DNA of 64,000 nt from Zantedeschia hybrid cultivar (GCA_030544215.1 JARZZO010000013.1:49061196-49125195); one strand, 5' to 3'; positions 12,096-25,460 are shown, numbered from the stretch's first letter. The notes: generated from the sequence alone by a model not told the origin. Numbers and translations are program-made.

Positions 12096-14230
12096 TGCGA
12101 AGCTTCTTTGTTGACAGCTTTAACTTCATGATGTGGTGGTTACATTTTTCATCATCTCATTAAATCATGCTCCACTTAATATGTCAAATTATGGAGCCGG
12201 GATGTTTGGGTACACATGCTGGGATCATTTATGGTGACTTACTGACTCGTGAACATTGGTTACCATAAGTGAACTGTACGAGCGCTTCTGAGAAGGTTGT
12301 ACGAATATTGAAAACTTATTCTTTTACATGTACTTGAGGATGTGTAACGTGTGGCTCCTTGTTTTACCGAGAGGAAAATTCGTGAGCTGTTGTTTTGCTT
12401 GCTTGGTTGCCGGTTTTCTACACTAACTTATCATATTACTGTGTTAGCAATGAATAAGGATTTTTTATCAAAATGGCAGGATAATTTTTTATGAGAATTA
12501 CTCGCTGCACCGCCAGGGGCAATTAGGCCACCTGGCGGTGCAGCCAACTTTTTTTTTTTTTTAATTTTATTTTTAAAACCTCCTAACCAACCCAACCGTA
12601 CGATCTGATCTTGGATCAGACCAGTGTTTTTTTATTTTTTATTTGAGGATGATTTTTTATTTTTCATTTTTTTTAACTCGTCCGATCAAAGATCAGATTG
12701 TACAGTCAGGTCAAACATTATTGGGGTTTCAAAAAAAAATTTAAATTTTTTTTTTTCTTTTTAACTTGGTTGCACCATCAGGTGGCATAATTGCCCTTGG
12801 CAGCGCAGCAAGTTATTCTCATTTTTTAAGAGTGTAACAGAAATGGCAGCAAAAGAGTATGGGACACATTTTTCAAACCCTTCCGACTAACACTTCGATA
12901 CCATCACGTGGCTCCTCAAGATCAGGTTTTCTTTTGATGAGACGCCTAAAGAATTGCAAATGTGAGAGAAATTCCTATCAAATTTTAATACATTTGAAAC
13001 CTCTCTAATGCCAAGAAATCCCCCTCTACTTGGCATGTAATCTCCTGTTTGGCACTTGCCCTCTCTACCATCGTGTGAAAAACCAAGTTTGGCAACAGAA
13101 TATTTGGAGTTTAAAAGAATCTAATGAAAAGGTAAAATAATTAATTGATCTTTTGTTCGGGGTATCTTCTAGAATCAATGAGAGACCTGAAGTCTCTCTT
13201 CAACTTAGAAACCCGTCGCCCCTAAGCCAAGCCTAGAAACTTTTACAGTGGCCTGTGCTTGGCCCACAGCGCAGAACTCTGAGGAGCCCAGGTCCGGCCG
13301 AAGAAAAGCCCAAAGGCTTTCCCCTGGGCCAAGTTTTTCAACTCCAGTAGGTGGCAACGCCCGCATGCAACTGTCTGACTGGGTTCGGGATGCAGTAGCG
13401 AGTTTTTTATTTCCTGAAAAAAAATAAAAATCTTAGGAAAAAGGAACCCTAGGAGTCCAGATGTATAATTAAAAAAGGCAAAAAAAGATCAATTTTTTTT
13501 AAGCATTAAAAATCAGCCAGTGTACATACTCTTAAGATCGTTCCCTTCTCCTGATGTTTTTTTAGAAAAAAAACTAACCAAAAAAATACTTGCATTGCAC
13601 GTCCAATCGAATCCAATTCAAACATGCATTGCAGCTATTACTCCTCCAACTCGGACTGGTCTCTAGAACACCAGGGCACCAACCATAGAGCTCCCTGCCT
13701 GCACCCCTTGTGGTGTTGCAATCTTGGCTGGGTTGTGACCCCAACAACCGGCAAGGCATGCGGCCCAGTCCCAATGCCTACGCGAGAGAGAGAGAGAAGG
13801 CAGAAGAAAAGAGTGGACGTGAAGACTGAACATCTTGTCCAGGGTCAGTTATTTTTTACCACCCTTTATCCAGTTTCCAGACAAGAGTGGATTGGGTAAC
13901 TAATTGGTAGGGCAAGTGATGATAGAAAGCTCACTAGAATCAAATCACGACTGGATTCTAGGTGTAAACAAAAGACAAACTCGAACACATTTTACACTAT
14001 ATGATACAGAGTTTGAAACATTTTTTTCAAGGCATAAGACAAGTCGTTTGCTTTCTCAAACTTAAAAGTCCCCACAAGCTGGAGAACATTTTTTGCCTTG
14101 GTATTCTTGACCTGATACATGCTTGTGATGGTGAAAACCGGGGAGCTAAGGCCGATTCATCACTGTTTCACACATTGGGTACATACATGTACAGGCAAGA
14201 TGTTCCCAGGAGCCGCCGAGGAGATGCACA
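12096..14230. other. 3' flank of the longin gene and intergenic DNA
   Basis: The longin 3' untranslated region probably ends near 12450-12480, where an AATGAATAAGG motif could serve as a polyadenylation signal. A foldback MITE follows (listed separately). From 12830 to 14230 I see no gene; open frames there are short and match nothing. The end of this stretch holds the 3' untranslated region of the minus-strand L18a-like gene. Confidence 0.5.
12492..12821. mobile_element. Foldback MITE with about 55-bp terminal inverted repeats
   Basis: The left arm (12492-12548) and right arm (12767-12821) are imperfect inverted repeats sharing TGAGAATTACTCGCTGCACC at the outer end and GGGCAATTA-GCCACCTG inside. 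A 7-bp TTTTTTA duplication flanks it (12485-12491 and 12822-12828). The centre contains a second inverted GATCTGATCTTGGATCAGA pair. It belongs to a family that recurs in the window (see 40402-40757). Confidence 0.72.
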
Positions 14231-14744
14231 CTAGATGAAAATGACAACCAACGCAACTAGCAATGTGATGGAGCAGATTAAGGCCTGCAACAAAGGAACC
14301 AATAGATTTGTTTAGCATCTGTATCTGTTGAACATACTAGTATTAATTTCTTTATTTCATAATGCCATCACATTTGTCTGCACTTTGCTGGTAGTAGAGA
14401 TTTGGAATCTTATCTCTCTAGTTTCAGATGAGTAACCAAAGGCAACAGCTTTCAAGGAATTGGAGTTTGAAATTTGTTTAGTATTGTCCTAACTCTCCAG
14501 TATCTAAAGCAGAATTCTGCTGTATGCTCAAGCCGGTCTTATCAGCTGATAATGAATTAATCTTTACTGTAAACATTAAAGTCAAGTCCATGGAGGATAA
14601 ATAAAATAAAACTTTGTGCAGGTTATATGCCAGGTATCTTGCATAGTCATCCACAAGAAAATGACTATAGATGCATATATCTTTCAACCTACTACATTTG
14701 CCCTAAGAAACGTGCATGCGGGGGCACATGCACGCGTGCGCGCA

Positions 14745-14798
<54 letters not shown>

Positions 14799-15387
14799 AC
14801 AGCAATTGCAGAAGCAGCAAGACCAGTCCTCTCTCTTGGGTCTTTGCGGTAATAATTGCTGAAGTAAAGGATTGTAGCATAGTACCACATCAATGGGAGA
14901 GCAAATCCTAACAGGAAGCTGAAAAAAAAGTATCTTAGAATGACTTTTGAGGATATGAAGTGAGAAAATAAGTAGGCACACTTACGAGAACCATCCTATT
15001 CCACAACCAAAGCATGGAAGAGGCTTGTCAAACATTCCCAACTGTAGACATTCTTCATCTCTTATGAGGGTATACTTTCCTCTGTCTTTATCATCATCTG
15101 TTGGTGCTGCATTCACCGTGAGAAGACTACATCAGGGGAATTCACCAAAGAAAACCTTAAACTTTCATAGTACACTTCATGTCTGAGCACCAAGTGGTTT
15201 CAACAGCATAAGCAGTTAAATCGCAATGGCTATCAATTATTTTTTTCATTTTTGCAGGGCAAAAACTGATACTAGGTGAGTAACAAAGAGGAAGATTGAA
15301 AAATAAAAAGAGCTACCTTGTTCCATTAAATACAAAGCAGCTTGGATCTGCTAGGGCCTCAATCCCCTGCCAGTTTCCTACTATCTG
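14231..15387 (-). CDS. L18a-like small membrane protein, last four exons
   Basis: Exons on the minus strand: 15317-15387, 14986-15126, 14801-14918 and 14231-14284. Phases join and give 127 visible residues ending at a TAG at 14231-14233. Landmarks in order: a segment ending DPSCFVFNGT, the conserved block KYTLIRDEECLQLG, then FDKPLPCFGCGIGWF leading into a first membrane span (LLGFALPLMWYYATILYF), a basic RKDPRER loop and a C-terminal second span. This is the plant family annotated as 60S ribosomal protein L18a-like; the name is historical and these are small membrane proteins of unknown function, not ribosomal subunits. The N-terminal exon or exons could not be found upstream. The donor of the 14801 exon is GTCAGT followed at once by a CT/CA microsatellite. 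Confidence 0.83.
14745..14795. repeat. Compound microsatellite (TG)n(AG)n
   Basis: A perfect TG run passes into a perfect AG run. On the minus strand it lies inside the last intron of the L18a-like gene and starts only a few bases after the exon end at 14801. Confidence 0.95.
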
Positions 15388-16783
15388 CTGAAGACAACAA
15401 ATCTTATGTCATTAGGATGCTAAGTGATTGTGGAGTGAAATCTATGCCACTTCTGCATGCCAAAACACCCAAGTACACATGCAAATGAGAGAGGACCGAG
15501 GAGAATATAGTGATGCAAAAGCTATGGATACTGGTATTATGGGCCTCTCAAAGCCTCCAAAACACAGGATGCCAACCCTCCAATGCAACGCACAAAGGCC
15601 TAAAGAAGAAAAGAAAACACATAAAAAACAGTAAAAGGAAAAGCTTTTACCTTTGATCAAGATCCCAAAGAGAAACTTCCAAGTATAGATCAATTCATTT
15701 AAGAGTAGAAATAGCTGTTGATAGCATAGCAAGCTAACTGTGTTCAAAAAGAGAGTTTCCATTGGGCATATGACTTAGCAATTTGCAGGCATTCTAAGTT
15801 AACATACATATAATATTGTCTTCCCTGGATAAGATTTTTCCTGTGCAGGGTCTTAACAGAAAATGATGGGCCAACCAACAAAAAAAAAGGAGACAACAAA
15901 GTGGGTACAATGGGAGTAGAGTTCTTAAAATGGAGACATTACATCATGGTGTTAGGAGGGGAAAAAGGAAGAGGCATGATATCTTGTGTATAGCTGAGGA
16001 ATGGATCCCACTCCCCCACTCCAGCAGATGGTTGTAACTATGGTTCATTCATTGAAAAATGAGAGACAATACAAGCATATAGTCACTTTACTGAGAAACA
16101 TATTCATTCAATTTAGGGTAGGTCCAAAAGTACACTGGATAAACAGACAGCAGAAGAATCAGCAATGAAGTTTCACCATTATGGCAAAGATCCATCCCAT
16201 CAGGATTTAGCAACTACTTGAACATTTTCATAATTACTGAAAGATAACCTAGGACATCTGGCACAACAAGGATGCCCTTGAGAGCTTCATGTGCTGTAAA
16301 TATCAAAAAACTATAGTAGTTAACGAGGAAAGCCTGAAAAATGTCACGTCCTCACCCCTTACGATGAATGCAGCACAACTTGGGAATTTAAAAGGGGTTT
16401 TTGCATATACTTTAAAGGAAAATTTTGTAAGAATGTGTCCTGCATTTGTATTTGCATGTGTATTCTCATCACACAAGTTTTTGTCTGGGTAAAACCTCAC
16501 TAAACTCTCCGTGATTCCATTGGCCCACCATTATCCCCATGTAACATGGAGATATGGTTATTTGTTACTTACAATAAAGAAGATAAAAGTGTCCCCTCCT
16601 TTTCTCTTCTTTACAGCTCATTCTCTCATTGCTCTTTTTCTAGACAACATCACCAGCATGGCCACCGACCTTTGAAAGCCTGCCACTACTGCCTATAGGC
16701 CCTATACTGGAACCCAACCCACAGCACCCATCTTCAGTTTCCTATTCTCCTTCTCCTCCTAATCTCTCTAATGCCCTCAAGAC
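15388..16783. other. Upstream intron or intergenic DNA of the L18a-like gene
   Basis: No exon could be assigned. The missing N-terminal part of the minus-strand L18a-like protein must lie here or further right. Short open frames on either strand show no family match. Confidence 0.4.
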
Positions 16784-16930
16784 CATGGATGGCAGTACCG
16801 GCCGGTACGTACCGGTATCGGCCGGCACCGGTACCGTGGGTACCGACCGGTACCGGGCCGGTACCGGACCGGTACGTACCGGTACCGGTACCCACCGATA
16901 CCGGTACCGGTACCGGTACTGCCATCCTTG
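16784..16930. mobile_element. 147-bp hAT-type MITE made of GGTACC repeats, second copy
   Basis: A perfect 8-bp target duplication CTCAAGAC flanks it (16776-16783 and 16931-16938). The ends are CATGGATGGCAGTACCGG and, inverted, CAAGGATGGCAGTACCGG. The inside is repeated GGTACCGGTACC and CCGGTACGTACCGG motifs and can fold on itself almost completely. This copy is younger-looking than the one at 3261-3387 because the target copies are identical. Confidence 0.92.
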
Positions 16931-17242
16931 CTCAAGACCATCAGCATTGCCTGACATTAGCCTAAAAAATTACAAGATCTATTGGACCACCGGTGAGGAG
17001 AATAAGGCAGCCAGCATTGGCTACAGATTAGATGGGGAGGAATTGGGCAAAGTGGACAGATAGGGGTTAGCACCTGCACAGAGGCTGGTGTTGGATTGTG
17101 TGCATGCCCAAAAGCTGATCGTGGTGGACTCTGTGCATGGTGGATGTCAATGCACAGAGAGACTATACATCTGAGGATGGCTGGTGCGCACATAATAAAG
17201 AAGTGCCCTCCTTCACACATCCACTGTTGGCCGTGTGCTAGC

Positions 17243-17287
<45 letters not shown>

Positions 17288-18714
17288 CACACACACACAC
17301 ACATAACACAAAACTCCTTAAAAATCCTTAAAAAAGGGGGAGAGGGAGAACATTTGGGGGGGGGAGGCGGCGGCAGGGGGCATGCGAAACTCTTTAAAAA
17401 GGGTAGAAACAAAACATGTAGTTGTGTCAAACTCAGCTAGTGGAAGCCTGGGCCTGGCCCAGCCTTTTTAAGGTAGATTGGGCCTCGTCTAAGGGCCAGG
17501 TAAAGGCATCCCACTCAAGTGGAGACCTGACTTGGAAAAGCTTAACTCACTTCATTCCTCCCTCTCCCTCCCAGCCTGATGCTTTCTCTTGCCCTCATCC
17601 CATTCTTCTTCAGCTTCTAGCCTTCCTCCTGTTTGCAGTAGAATAGGGTCCTTTCCATTCTAACTCCATGTATGACAACAAACAAGAAGAATTGTATTGG
17701 GATCTTGGAAGATACATCATTGGATGTCTTCCTTGACCATGTTACAAATCTTTTTCATCAATCTGTAAGATTACAAAGAACAAGCAAGATCTGAATAATC
17801 AACTAAGGGATTCACAAGGATTGCTGATGAGCGCACATGCATGGCAAGTAGAAAGTCATCATGCAAGTGTAAGCTCTCTGACAGAAGTAGAGAGATTACT
17901 TGAAAAGTAGGGGGTACCTACTACACAGAGAGTACAAAGGGAAGATGGCAAAAGGGGAGAGATTGGGGGGAATGATCGTGCAAGAGTGGCGAATGGAGAG
18001 GGGAAAGAAGCATTCCACTCATTTAGACCTAACCCCCCACACCACACCCCAACCCCACCCTCCCACCCCGCGCCGAACCCAAGAGAAAAAAAGGGCATCC
18101 GGAGTCTGGTCAATCCTACTCTACCAGGGTTCAGTCCATTTCATGTGTTGCGACATGATAATTTTACACTTTCAAAAAAAACATGATAATTTTAAGTTCC
18201 AGACTTATTTGGCGGTCCAATTTAGATTAGGATAGGCAAGGTAACATTTCTATTTATCTCCCTTCCTGAAGTAAATGAATTAGACAGTATATTGTAAAAA
18301 ATTTGAATCGTAAAAATTGATTGATTTACCATTGTAACAAAAAGGTAAAGGCAATTAAATGGTTGGAAACTTGGAATTCAGTTACGTATTACAATGATAA
18401 AATGACAAGAGGAAGAAAAACAAAGATGCACTTTGAAGCCCTGTACAAGAAACATCCATGTTCATAGAGTATACTCAGAAAAGCTATATGAAAATTAAGA
18501 TTCAAATAAATATTTACTTTCTCACCTTTAATTGAATAAAAATAAGCAAATGCATGAAAGTTACAACTCAAGGTCACTTTACAGAAAATTCGACCAAGGA
18601 AAGTTGCCATATGAATATGAAGAGACTGTTTCTATGCAGGTCCCACAAAACAACAATTGTTGCAACATTGACTTTGCTGAGCTTCAACCTCTAACATAAA
18701 TTGATTAGCATCAA
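16931..18714. other. No gene seen; microsatellite and G-rich tract
   Basis: A compound CT/CA microsatellite at about 17245-17302 is followed by a G-rich tract near 17335-17380. Open frames running through these are low-complexity products. No other feature is supported. Confidence 0.5.
17245..17302. repeat. Compound microsatellite (CT)n(CA)n
   Basis: A long perfect CT run is followed by a CA run. It mirrors in reverse orientation the TG/AG tract at 14745-14795. Confidence 0.95.
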
Positions 18715-19865
18715 GGTTTCAAAAATCTGCATGGAACAACATGGATCGACCGATCCATATCGGGTATCAGTGGATCATGCCAACCCTGTGCCACCTAGCT
18801 AACTCAGAGGGTCCAAATCAGTCAATTCAATCTGGATTGGCCAATCTGCACTTTAATCAGCCCAAATCAGGCCAATCCACTGCCTAACAGCTAGCCAAAC
18901 TAGCCACTGGGCACCCAACTACTAGCAACTGCTAGCTGGGGCCTTGCAGGCCTATATAAACCCCCTAAGACAGAGAGGTTCCCTTCAACCTTCTCTTCCT
19001 CACTCTTTTATCTGGGGCTATAATTTTCAATGGCCAACTGGAATCTGATGCCAAATTGTTCAATGCAGTCTATGTCATTTATTTTTTTCTTTTAATTAAA
19101 AGTGTATACAGATGTTGTAGACCATATCTAGAACTTGGCATCTGATTTAAGATGACCTTAATACTATATACTTTTTATCTTGTATTATTCCAATCTTGTA
19201 GATGGCATCCAACAGACAACATACTGCATGAGACCATGGATACACAATTTGTAGAGAACAGAGAATTCATTGTATGAATTGTGAGTATTTGATTAGTGAT
19301 GTCATCATTTTGCAGAGCATTTGGTGGAAGTGCATGGAGATACTACCCCATGCCAATGACTCAATATAAGAATTAGCCAAACGACTTCATCTTTGAGTGC
19401 TGTCAAATACCTACAAGTCTGACTTCGATTCTGGCTCCAGAGGAGATTATTGGGACAAGTAGAACACTCTTTCCTAAGTTTGGAATACCCTTTGATGCTA
19501 TGCAAATGCCATCATTTGTGCATATGTATAAATGCATACCCAGACATCCTCATCTTCACCCTCCCACTCAGAGAGATTGAGAGAGTTCTATAGAGTTGGA
19601 TAGCTTTTATTCATTTGGTAGTGATGATGATGATGAGTGAGTTACTACTCTTTAATGATAATTAAAATGATGATTATACTGCATTACTATTTACAGTTCA
19701 AAAAAATATTTCCATATTTTGAAACTTTTTTAGTGAGAAAAGGGGAGCCAATCTGTTCCAACTTGACTCAGCCTAGATCAAAACGGATCCGCCAGCATTG
19801 GATCCAGATTAGCCGATCTGAATGGCTTTTAGGGACTGATTCAGGCGCCAATCCATACTTTTGAT
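18715..19865. mobile_element. Degraded hAT-like non-autonomous element (tentative)
   Basis: The layout resembles the nested hAT element at 6637-7346: subterminal GATCGACCGATCC and GGATCCAGATTAGCCGATC motifs at the two sides, a GCTAGC-rich zone, a TATATAAACCCCC box near 18952 and a CT-rich leader. Clear terminal inverted repeats and a target duplication were not found, so the limits are approximate. Confidence 0.35.
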
Positions 19866-20899
19866 TTAACACCAATTTGTTATGCAAGGGGATATTTCTC
19901 AAAGATCCTAATGAAGCCAAACAATAAACTTATGATGCTAATCTATTTTAGTTTGCCCCTTTAGCTAACACAGACTCTTCAGCAAAAGGTAAAAAGCACT
20001 ATGATTCTGCAAGAAATTTTGCAGTCAAACATCATAGTGCTCTTGCTTCTGTAAGCGGAGAAGAGACTTCCGCATCCTCAAAATGCACATTTTTTAGTTA
20101 AAGATGTCCTAGAAATGTTGTGGTTGTGATTGACTCTATCAAATGAATTATACAAATGAATCAGGATGCAGCTTTGAAGTTGTGAAGCCTGCATTAGGAC
20201 GACATAAAACCCATATCTAAAACCCAGTGCCTCTTTCTCATCTTTCATCATTACCCGCTATAAAGGAACCATGAAAATTTGGCCTATTTGATAACAAATT
20301 CATCTCACGTGCTTTATGAGGTTGAAGAAAAGCCTACTGTATCATGACCTGACCAGCAGTCCAAGATCGAATCCAACCCACTTGAGTGGACCAAAGCATA
20401 ATGTAACACGAAAGGGCGTGATCCCGATGATCAACATTAATGATTTGTTTGTGGCCCATGAACACCTAGTTTACATCAGGATTGGGGGCACCTCTCCCCC
20501 TCAAATCAGTGGAGTGGATTAATGACTCAAATACTTCAACCAGAAATTATCTATCAAATCCGCGTTATAGACAAACTAATGGCTCATCAACCCACTTTGC
20601 CCCAGTACGATTGGAGGTGGCAACGTAATCTTCTAATAATCGAATGAGATCCAAGAAGCAATGCTTTCTATCAAACTGCAAGACAACTAAAACACATGAA
20701 ACTTATTAAACTAATACCAGAAAGCAAAACTTCGGGAACGTCCCTAGAAAAATGATCCGTCAGCCCTATGAAAAGTTTAAACAGATGGAATTCTTCATTC
20801 AAACCAAGCAAACATGCACCGCTACATCGTCGAAACCTAATTTATACATCCAAAAAACAACCCAAATCTACACCAAATCAGACAAAAACTTCGGATAAA
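19866..20899. other. No gene seen
   Basis: AT-rich DNA without a recognisable exon, repeat or element end. It may be intron of the minus-strand L18a-like gene. Confidence 0.4.
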
Positions 20900-21250
20900 C
20901 CCAAACAACAGCTCTAATTCGCTCGACAACAACAACAACAACAACAACAGCAACCACCACCCACCGCTCCCCCCAAGAACAGCATGCCTCCCAATTTTCA
21001 AATCTGCTTGATCTCGCCGCCATGTGAAAGAAATCCGAAGCAAAGTTCGTGGAATCAAGACCAGAAAACTAGAAGAAAATTCACCAAAAACAGAAGCGAT
21101 TTGGAGAGGAGGAGAGGCGCACCCGTGCGAGGCAGCACAGATCCGAGACGCCGAGCTCTGCTGATCAGACAAGGATTCCCTTCCCCCGTTCGAGCGTTTC
21201 CCCGTGGGGAGGGGAAATGTGGGAGCCGGCGCGTGGGAGTAGTTAAAAAA
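20900..21250 (-). promoter_or_regulatory. Candidate 5' leader/promoter region of a minus-strand gene
   Basis: A GC-rich island with CT-rich stretches (on the minus strand) stands out in AT-rich surroundings. It reads like a plant 5' leader followed by a long intron, and includes a GTT trinucleotide repeat near 20930-20950 (minus strand). The nearest minus-strand gene is the L18a-like gene about 5.5 kb away, so it could be its first, non-coding exon. This is an inference from composition only. Confidence 0.28.
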
Positions 21251-24200
21251 GCCTATTGCGGATTTTGGCCACTTCTGGGGGTTTCCATTTCCTTTAAATC
21301 GCATCTTCGCTTCAACGCCTGTGAAAGTGTAGTTAACAGTGACCGTCATGGTATCTCATCTGTTGCCGTGGACTGTTGTGACTTTGGAGAACTGGAAACG
21401 TTGAAGGCGTTGTGAGTAGTTCAGCTCCGGGGACCCAATGGTGGTGTTCGGATCCCGTGTCCCTCGGCTTTTTTATTTTTGATGTAAACAAATGCGACGT
21501 GGCCGCACACGATTTGTGCGGACCAACCGCGGCCGACTCTTTGAAGGAGGATGTCTGCCCCGTGTTTAAATTTTCAAAAGTTCAGAAGTCCCTTTCTGGT
21601 GGTGATTTCACCGCAGTCAGCCTGTGGCGCATTTATTTTTTATTTTTAATAAGAATTTTGAGTATTAAAATTTTCAAAAATAATATGCATAGTTATATAT
21701 TATCCTATATACCCATCCAATATGTATAATATTTCAAAGATTACCACAGTGACAATATTTGATATGTATAAACATTTCATATCCACCTAATATCTATAAT
21801 GTTTCAAGCATTATCACGGGTATGGTAATATTTGATATTTATAAATACTTCATATATTTCACTAAAATGACATATTTGATAGATATGTTATTTTGTAAGG
21901 ATATATGGGATAATATGCAAGTGGGCATAGTGTTTATGAAATTTTGCATATAAAAGTGAATAATATGAAATTATCTTTGGAGTTTTTAGCATGTAACTAG
22001 TAAAACTTTTTTTTGAAAATATTTATACTTTTAATAAAAAGCTATTAGACAATAATAGAATCATAGATCTTACTAGACAGTTATCTCAGTTACACTTTCA
22101 GACTTAAATTCATTTTTTAAGATCTTGAAAGTTCTATTTTGTAACTTTTGTTTCAAAGCTAAGAATGTTGTGTCCATAGTTTTTAAGGACTAATATCTTC
22201 CCATTCGAATATTTGAACTAAGGCATGAAAATCTAAAAGATACTTTCGTTAGAGGCCATGTTAAATAGACTCCCAGTGGGGCAAAATGTCATATGACAAT
22301 ACAATAAAGAGCTCTGTCATATGGGCGTTGCTTGGTTTGGCCTACAAAAGAATAAAACAACGAGAACCACGCATTCTCGTGAGACAAAACAAAATGTTTT
22401 ATAATACTTAATCATATTTTACATTAAACCAATATAATGTGAAGAACTATAAAATGCTGTAAAATATAAAGGACAGTGTTTTATGGTATTTTACATAAAA
22501 TCAAACATAAGTTTTTGTTGACCTACGAGATTACCGAAACACATAAATCGGCAATTAACACTTACAGCAATCATACTCCTCGATAAGTTGATCAGACAAG
22601 TAAACTGTAAAAATTATTATCATAAAAAGTAACGTAGAGCTAAACCTGCATTAGAAATGTTACTATTAAGTACTCAAAAATCTCATGACTTCCTCCTCTT
22701 CACTCATCCACTCCTCCTTGGCTATTGCCCTCCACCATTTATCTAATCTCAGTTTCAACATTAATAGTATAGACCTCAAAAAATATTAATATAAAAACAA
22801 AGACTATGTTGAAACTAATATTTTAATTGAATAAGGGATAAAATATTATTTTAAACTTTGTCATTAGAATTAAGGTTAGATGAGAGCTTCCATTTTAAAC
22901 GTTAAAAAAATTAAAAACGCTACTTGCCAAGCAGTAACAAGTGATCAGCAACATAACGTACTTGATTCAAAGTCCGTTCAAAAGTGTTCCATTCCTTGTG
23001 ATTGTGGCCCTAACCTAATTGCCTTAATTAAGTAACACTTGATATGTGGCCATTTCCCTACCAATCAAAAGGACCTGTCGGCAATCCCCTCCACTGGCCA
23101 TTGATTGGGACTTGGACTTCTAAGTTTGCATAGACAGGTGGAGAGGGAACTCACATTAAGAGTAATACCTCTTGTAATGATGGCTCGAGTATTTATAAAT
23201 TCATGTGAATCGTAATGGTTGGGATTCTTCATCTAACCATTTTACTCGGATGGCAGCACAATAATATATATTTTTCAATTTTCAAAAGTTGAACAGTTAA
23301 AAATTATAAGAAAAATCATATGACCACTCGTTGCAAACCATCAAATTGTTCGTGGGCATGCATGATCTAACTATTGCACATGGGTATTTGATTACCCTTC
23401 TTCCAAAGAGCGTCTACTAAAACACAAATTGATTAACTAACATTTGTTGCACTAATCATAATGCTCCACTGAGGGTCAGTGCAGTAAGTTTTAAAAAAAA
23501 TGCATTTTTTTAAATGGTCTCTGAGGTGTCTTGCACGTCTTATAAATTGATCTCTAATTGAATGACTTAAAACAATTTGAAAAATAAAAAATCGAACCCC
23601 AACGAATAGTCAAAAAAAATGTTTAATAGGCAGAGCCCAATAAGATGACAACTTATGAAATGCAAATTTGAAATACAAATTATTGAATTAACTTATACAT
23701 GCTTCACTTAAAATTAAGGTTAAATTAAAAAATAACAACTAAAGACACACAAATACATGTAAACATAAATCTGTCTCTTCACGTAAAAATCAATGTTTTA
23801 AAAATTGGACCAACCATCAAGTGGAAGAGGTTTTCAGTCAGATTTATTTTTGTTTAAAAACTGTTGTTAACACCGACGGATTTATTTATACATTAAATAT
23901 GTACGTATTCTACATACTTTTATTACACTTTAAATACAAGGGGTAGTAAATTGGTAACAGTATAACACAATGGTACATGTGTTTCCTCTGGTTCAATCGG
24001 TTTCTGCAGTGATGACGGTTCTTGGACCAACCAGACAATTTTGCATCCTATTTTTAAACAGTCTGGATCCTCTCAATGTAAAGTTGGACTGGATTTCAGT
24101 AGTAACCAGTCTTGGGATGGCAAATGTAAAATAAATTGGTCTATGGAGACAAGTCCCTTTGTAACCCAGTATTTTTTCTTTGTTTCCTGTTTTTCCAATT

Positions 24201-24366
24201 TTTGATACAATATAGAGCAGGTAAATACGACCAAGGGCACAATGCTATAGCCATAATTCAAAATACCTCCCAATGAACATTTAAATGCAACCATGTGTAT
24301 TTATCTGATCTGTGTTGTGTCTATACGCACTGAGCTGTATATTAGTATAGTAATTTCGGTTGTATC
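21251..24366. other. AT-rich intergenic DNA
   Basis: No coding signal is seen. A short stretch at about 23450-23560 resembles one arm of the GAGTAATACT-type foldback family. The rest holds AT-rich tracts and short degenerate inverted repeats with no clear ends. Confidence 0.5.
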
Positions 24367-25460
24367 TGTGAACATCTGGAGGGTAGACTTCTCTTCTCTG
24401 CCTCCGGCCGGCCAGGACAAAGAATTCGGTTTTTCGTGCACGAATAGTGGTAGGATCCCTACAAAATAAGTAAAACAAAAGATAAATCTGACTAGAACTA
24501 CGACATGTAGAATCTATCTATACATAAAAATAAATAAATTAGAAATTAGGAGGGGGACACATCGGATTGGTGTTTTGGGAAGGAAGATGACCATACACTA
24601 TGGCCACCCACCTCTCGTTTTTTCTAAAAAAAATCTTTGTAGAAATAGATGCTAAGTCATCTTAACATGCATGCAATGACGAGTGTACGTGTGTGACATA
24701 GTGAAAAGAGAGATGTGATATGGTAAAAAGAGGAATGTAGGATGTGGTGAAAAGAGGAATGCAGTAAAAGATAAAAAAAAGAAAGAGAGAGAAAGTTAAG
24801 AAAACAAGTCCGTATGTTGATGGAGACTCCTCTCATGCTCTTCTTCTGTCTCTCTGACCTTCTTTCTAACCTGTGATTCTCCTTCCAACACACCCTAACC
24901 TCCACTCTCAACTTGCCAAACCTCAACTCCCGACTTGCCAACCCCTTGCCCGAGAGGAGTTAAAGAGTTTATATAGAGGACTGGCAAAAAATAGGGGAAT
25001 TAGGAGTTTAAATCCCCGTTAATCAATATGGACTAATAAAAAATAATCAAGAATGAGAGATCGTGGTCGTAATAGTCGTCGGAGTGGAGAGTTCTCAGTG
25101 TAGTGGGGTGCGAGGGTGGCAACCGGAGGGGAACGTGGGAAGACAAGGTCAAGAGAATTCCATCAAATGGACGGTAGACAACTCCGCCTTCTACTTTCAT
25201 GGAAGGCAAACATCCCGGCCTTCCACTTTTTTGTGGACAGCCGAGAGTCTTGCCTCCCATTCAAATGAGGTTGGGTGCATGGAGTGTGCCAATGGATGGC
25301 GGACAATCCTGCCTTCCACTCAAATGGGGGCTAGGCCGCTCTAATGACTTAGTTTATGGACTTTGTGATTAATGGGTTGAATTGGGTAGATCAAATGTGA
25401 TGGGTTATGATTGTGATATGGATTTCATGACCAAAAGATGTCCAAAATCGGGTGTTTACA
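24367..25460 (-). mobile_element. Solo LTR (1,094 bp) with 5-bp target duplication
   Basis: Flanked by GTATC on both sides (24362-24366 and 25461-25465). On the plus strand it starts TGTGAACATC and ends GGTGTTTACA, so on the minus strand it begins TGTAAACACCCGATTTTGG, typical of an LTR start. No internal coding domain is present. At 25150-25330 it has a run of units with the form GGAAGGC, spacer, GCCTTCC that resemble the palindrome arrays of the LTRs at 27013 and 30052. Confidence 0.68.

Noticed and set aside
13574..14234. Short overlapping frames downstream of the longin gene
   Set aside because: Under 95 codons, no motifs, overlapping on both strands; no splice context.
20837..21349. 170-residue minus-strand frame near the GC-rich tract
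   Set aside because: The sequence is low in coding character, ends in a GTT repeat and has no family match; more likely leader and intron.
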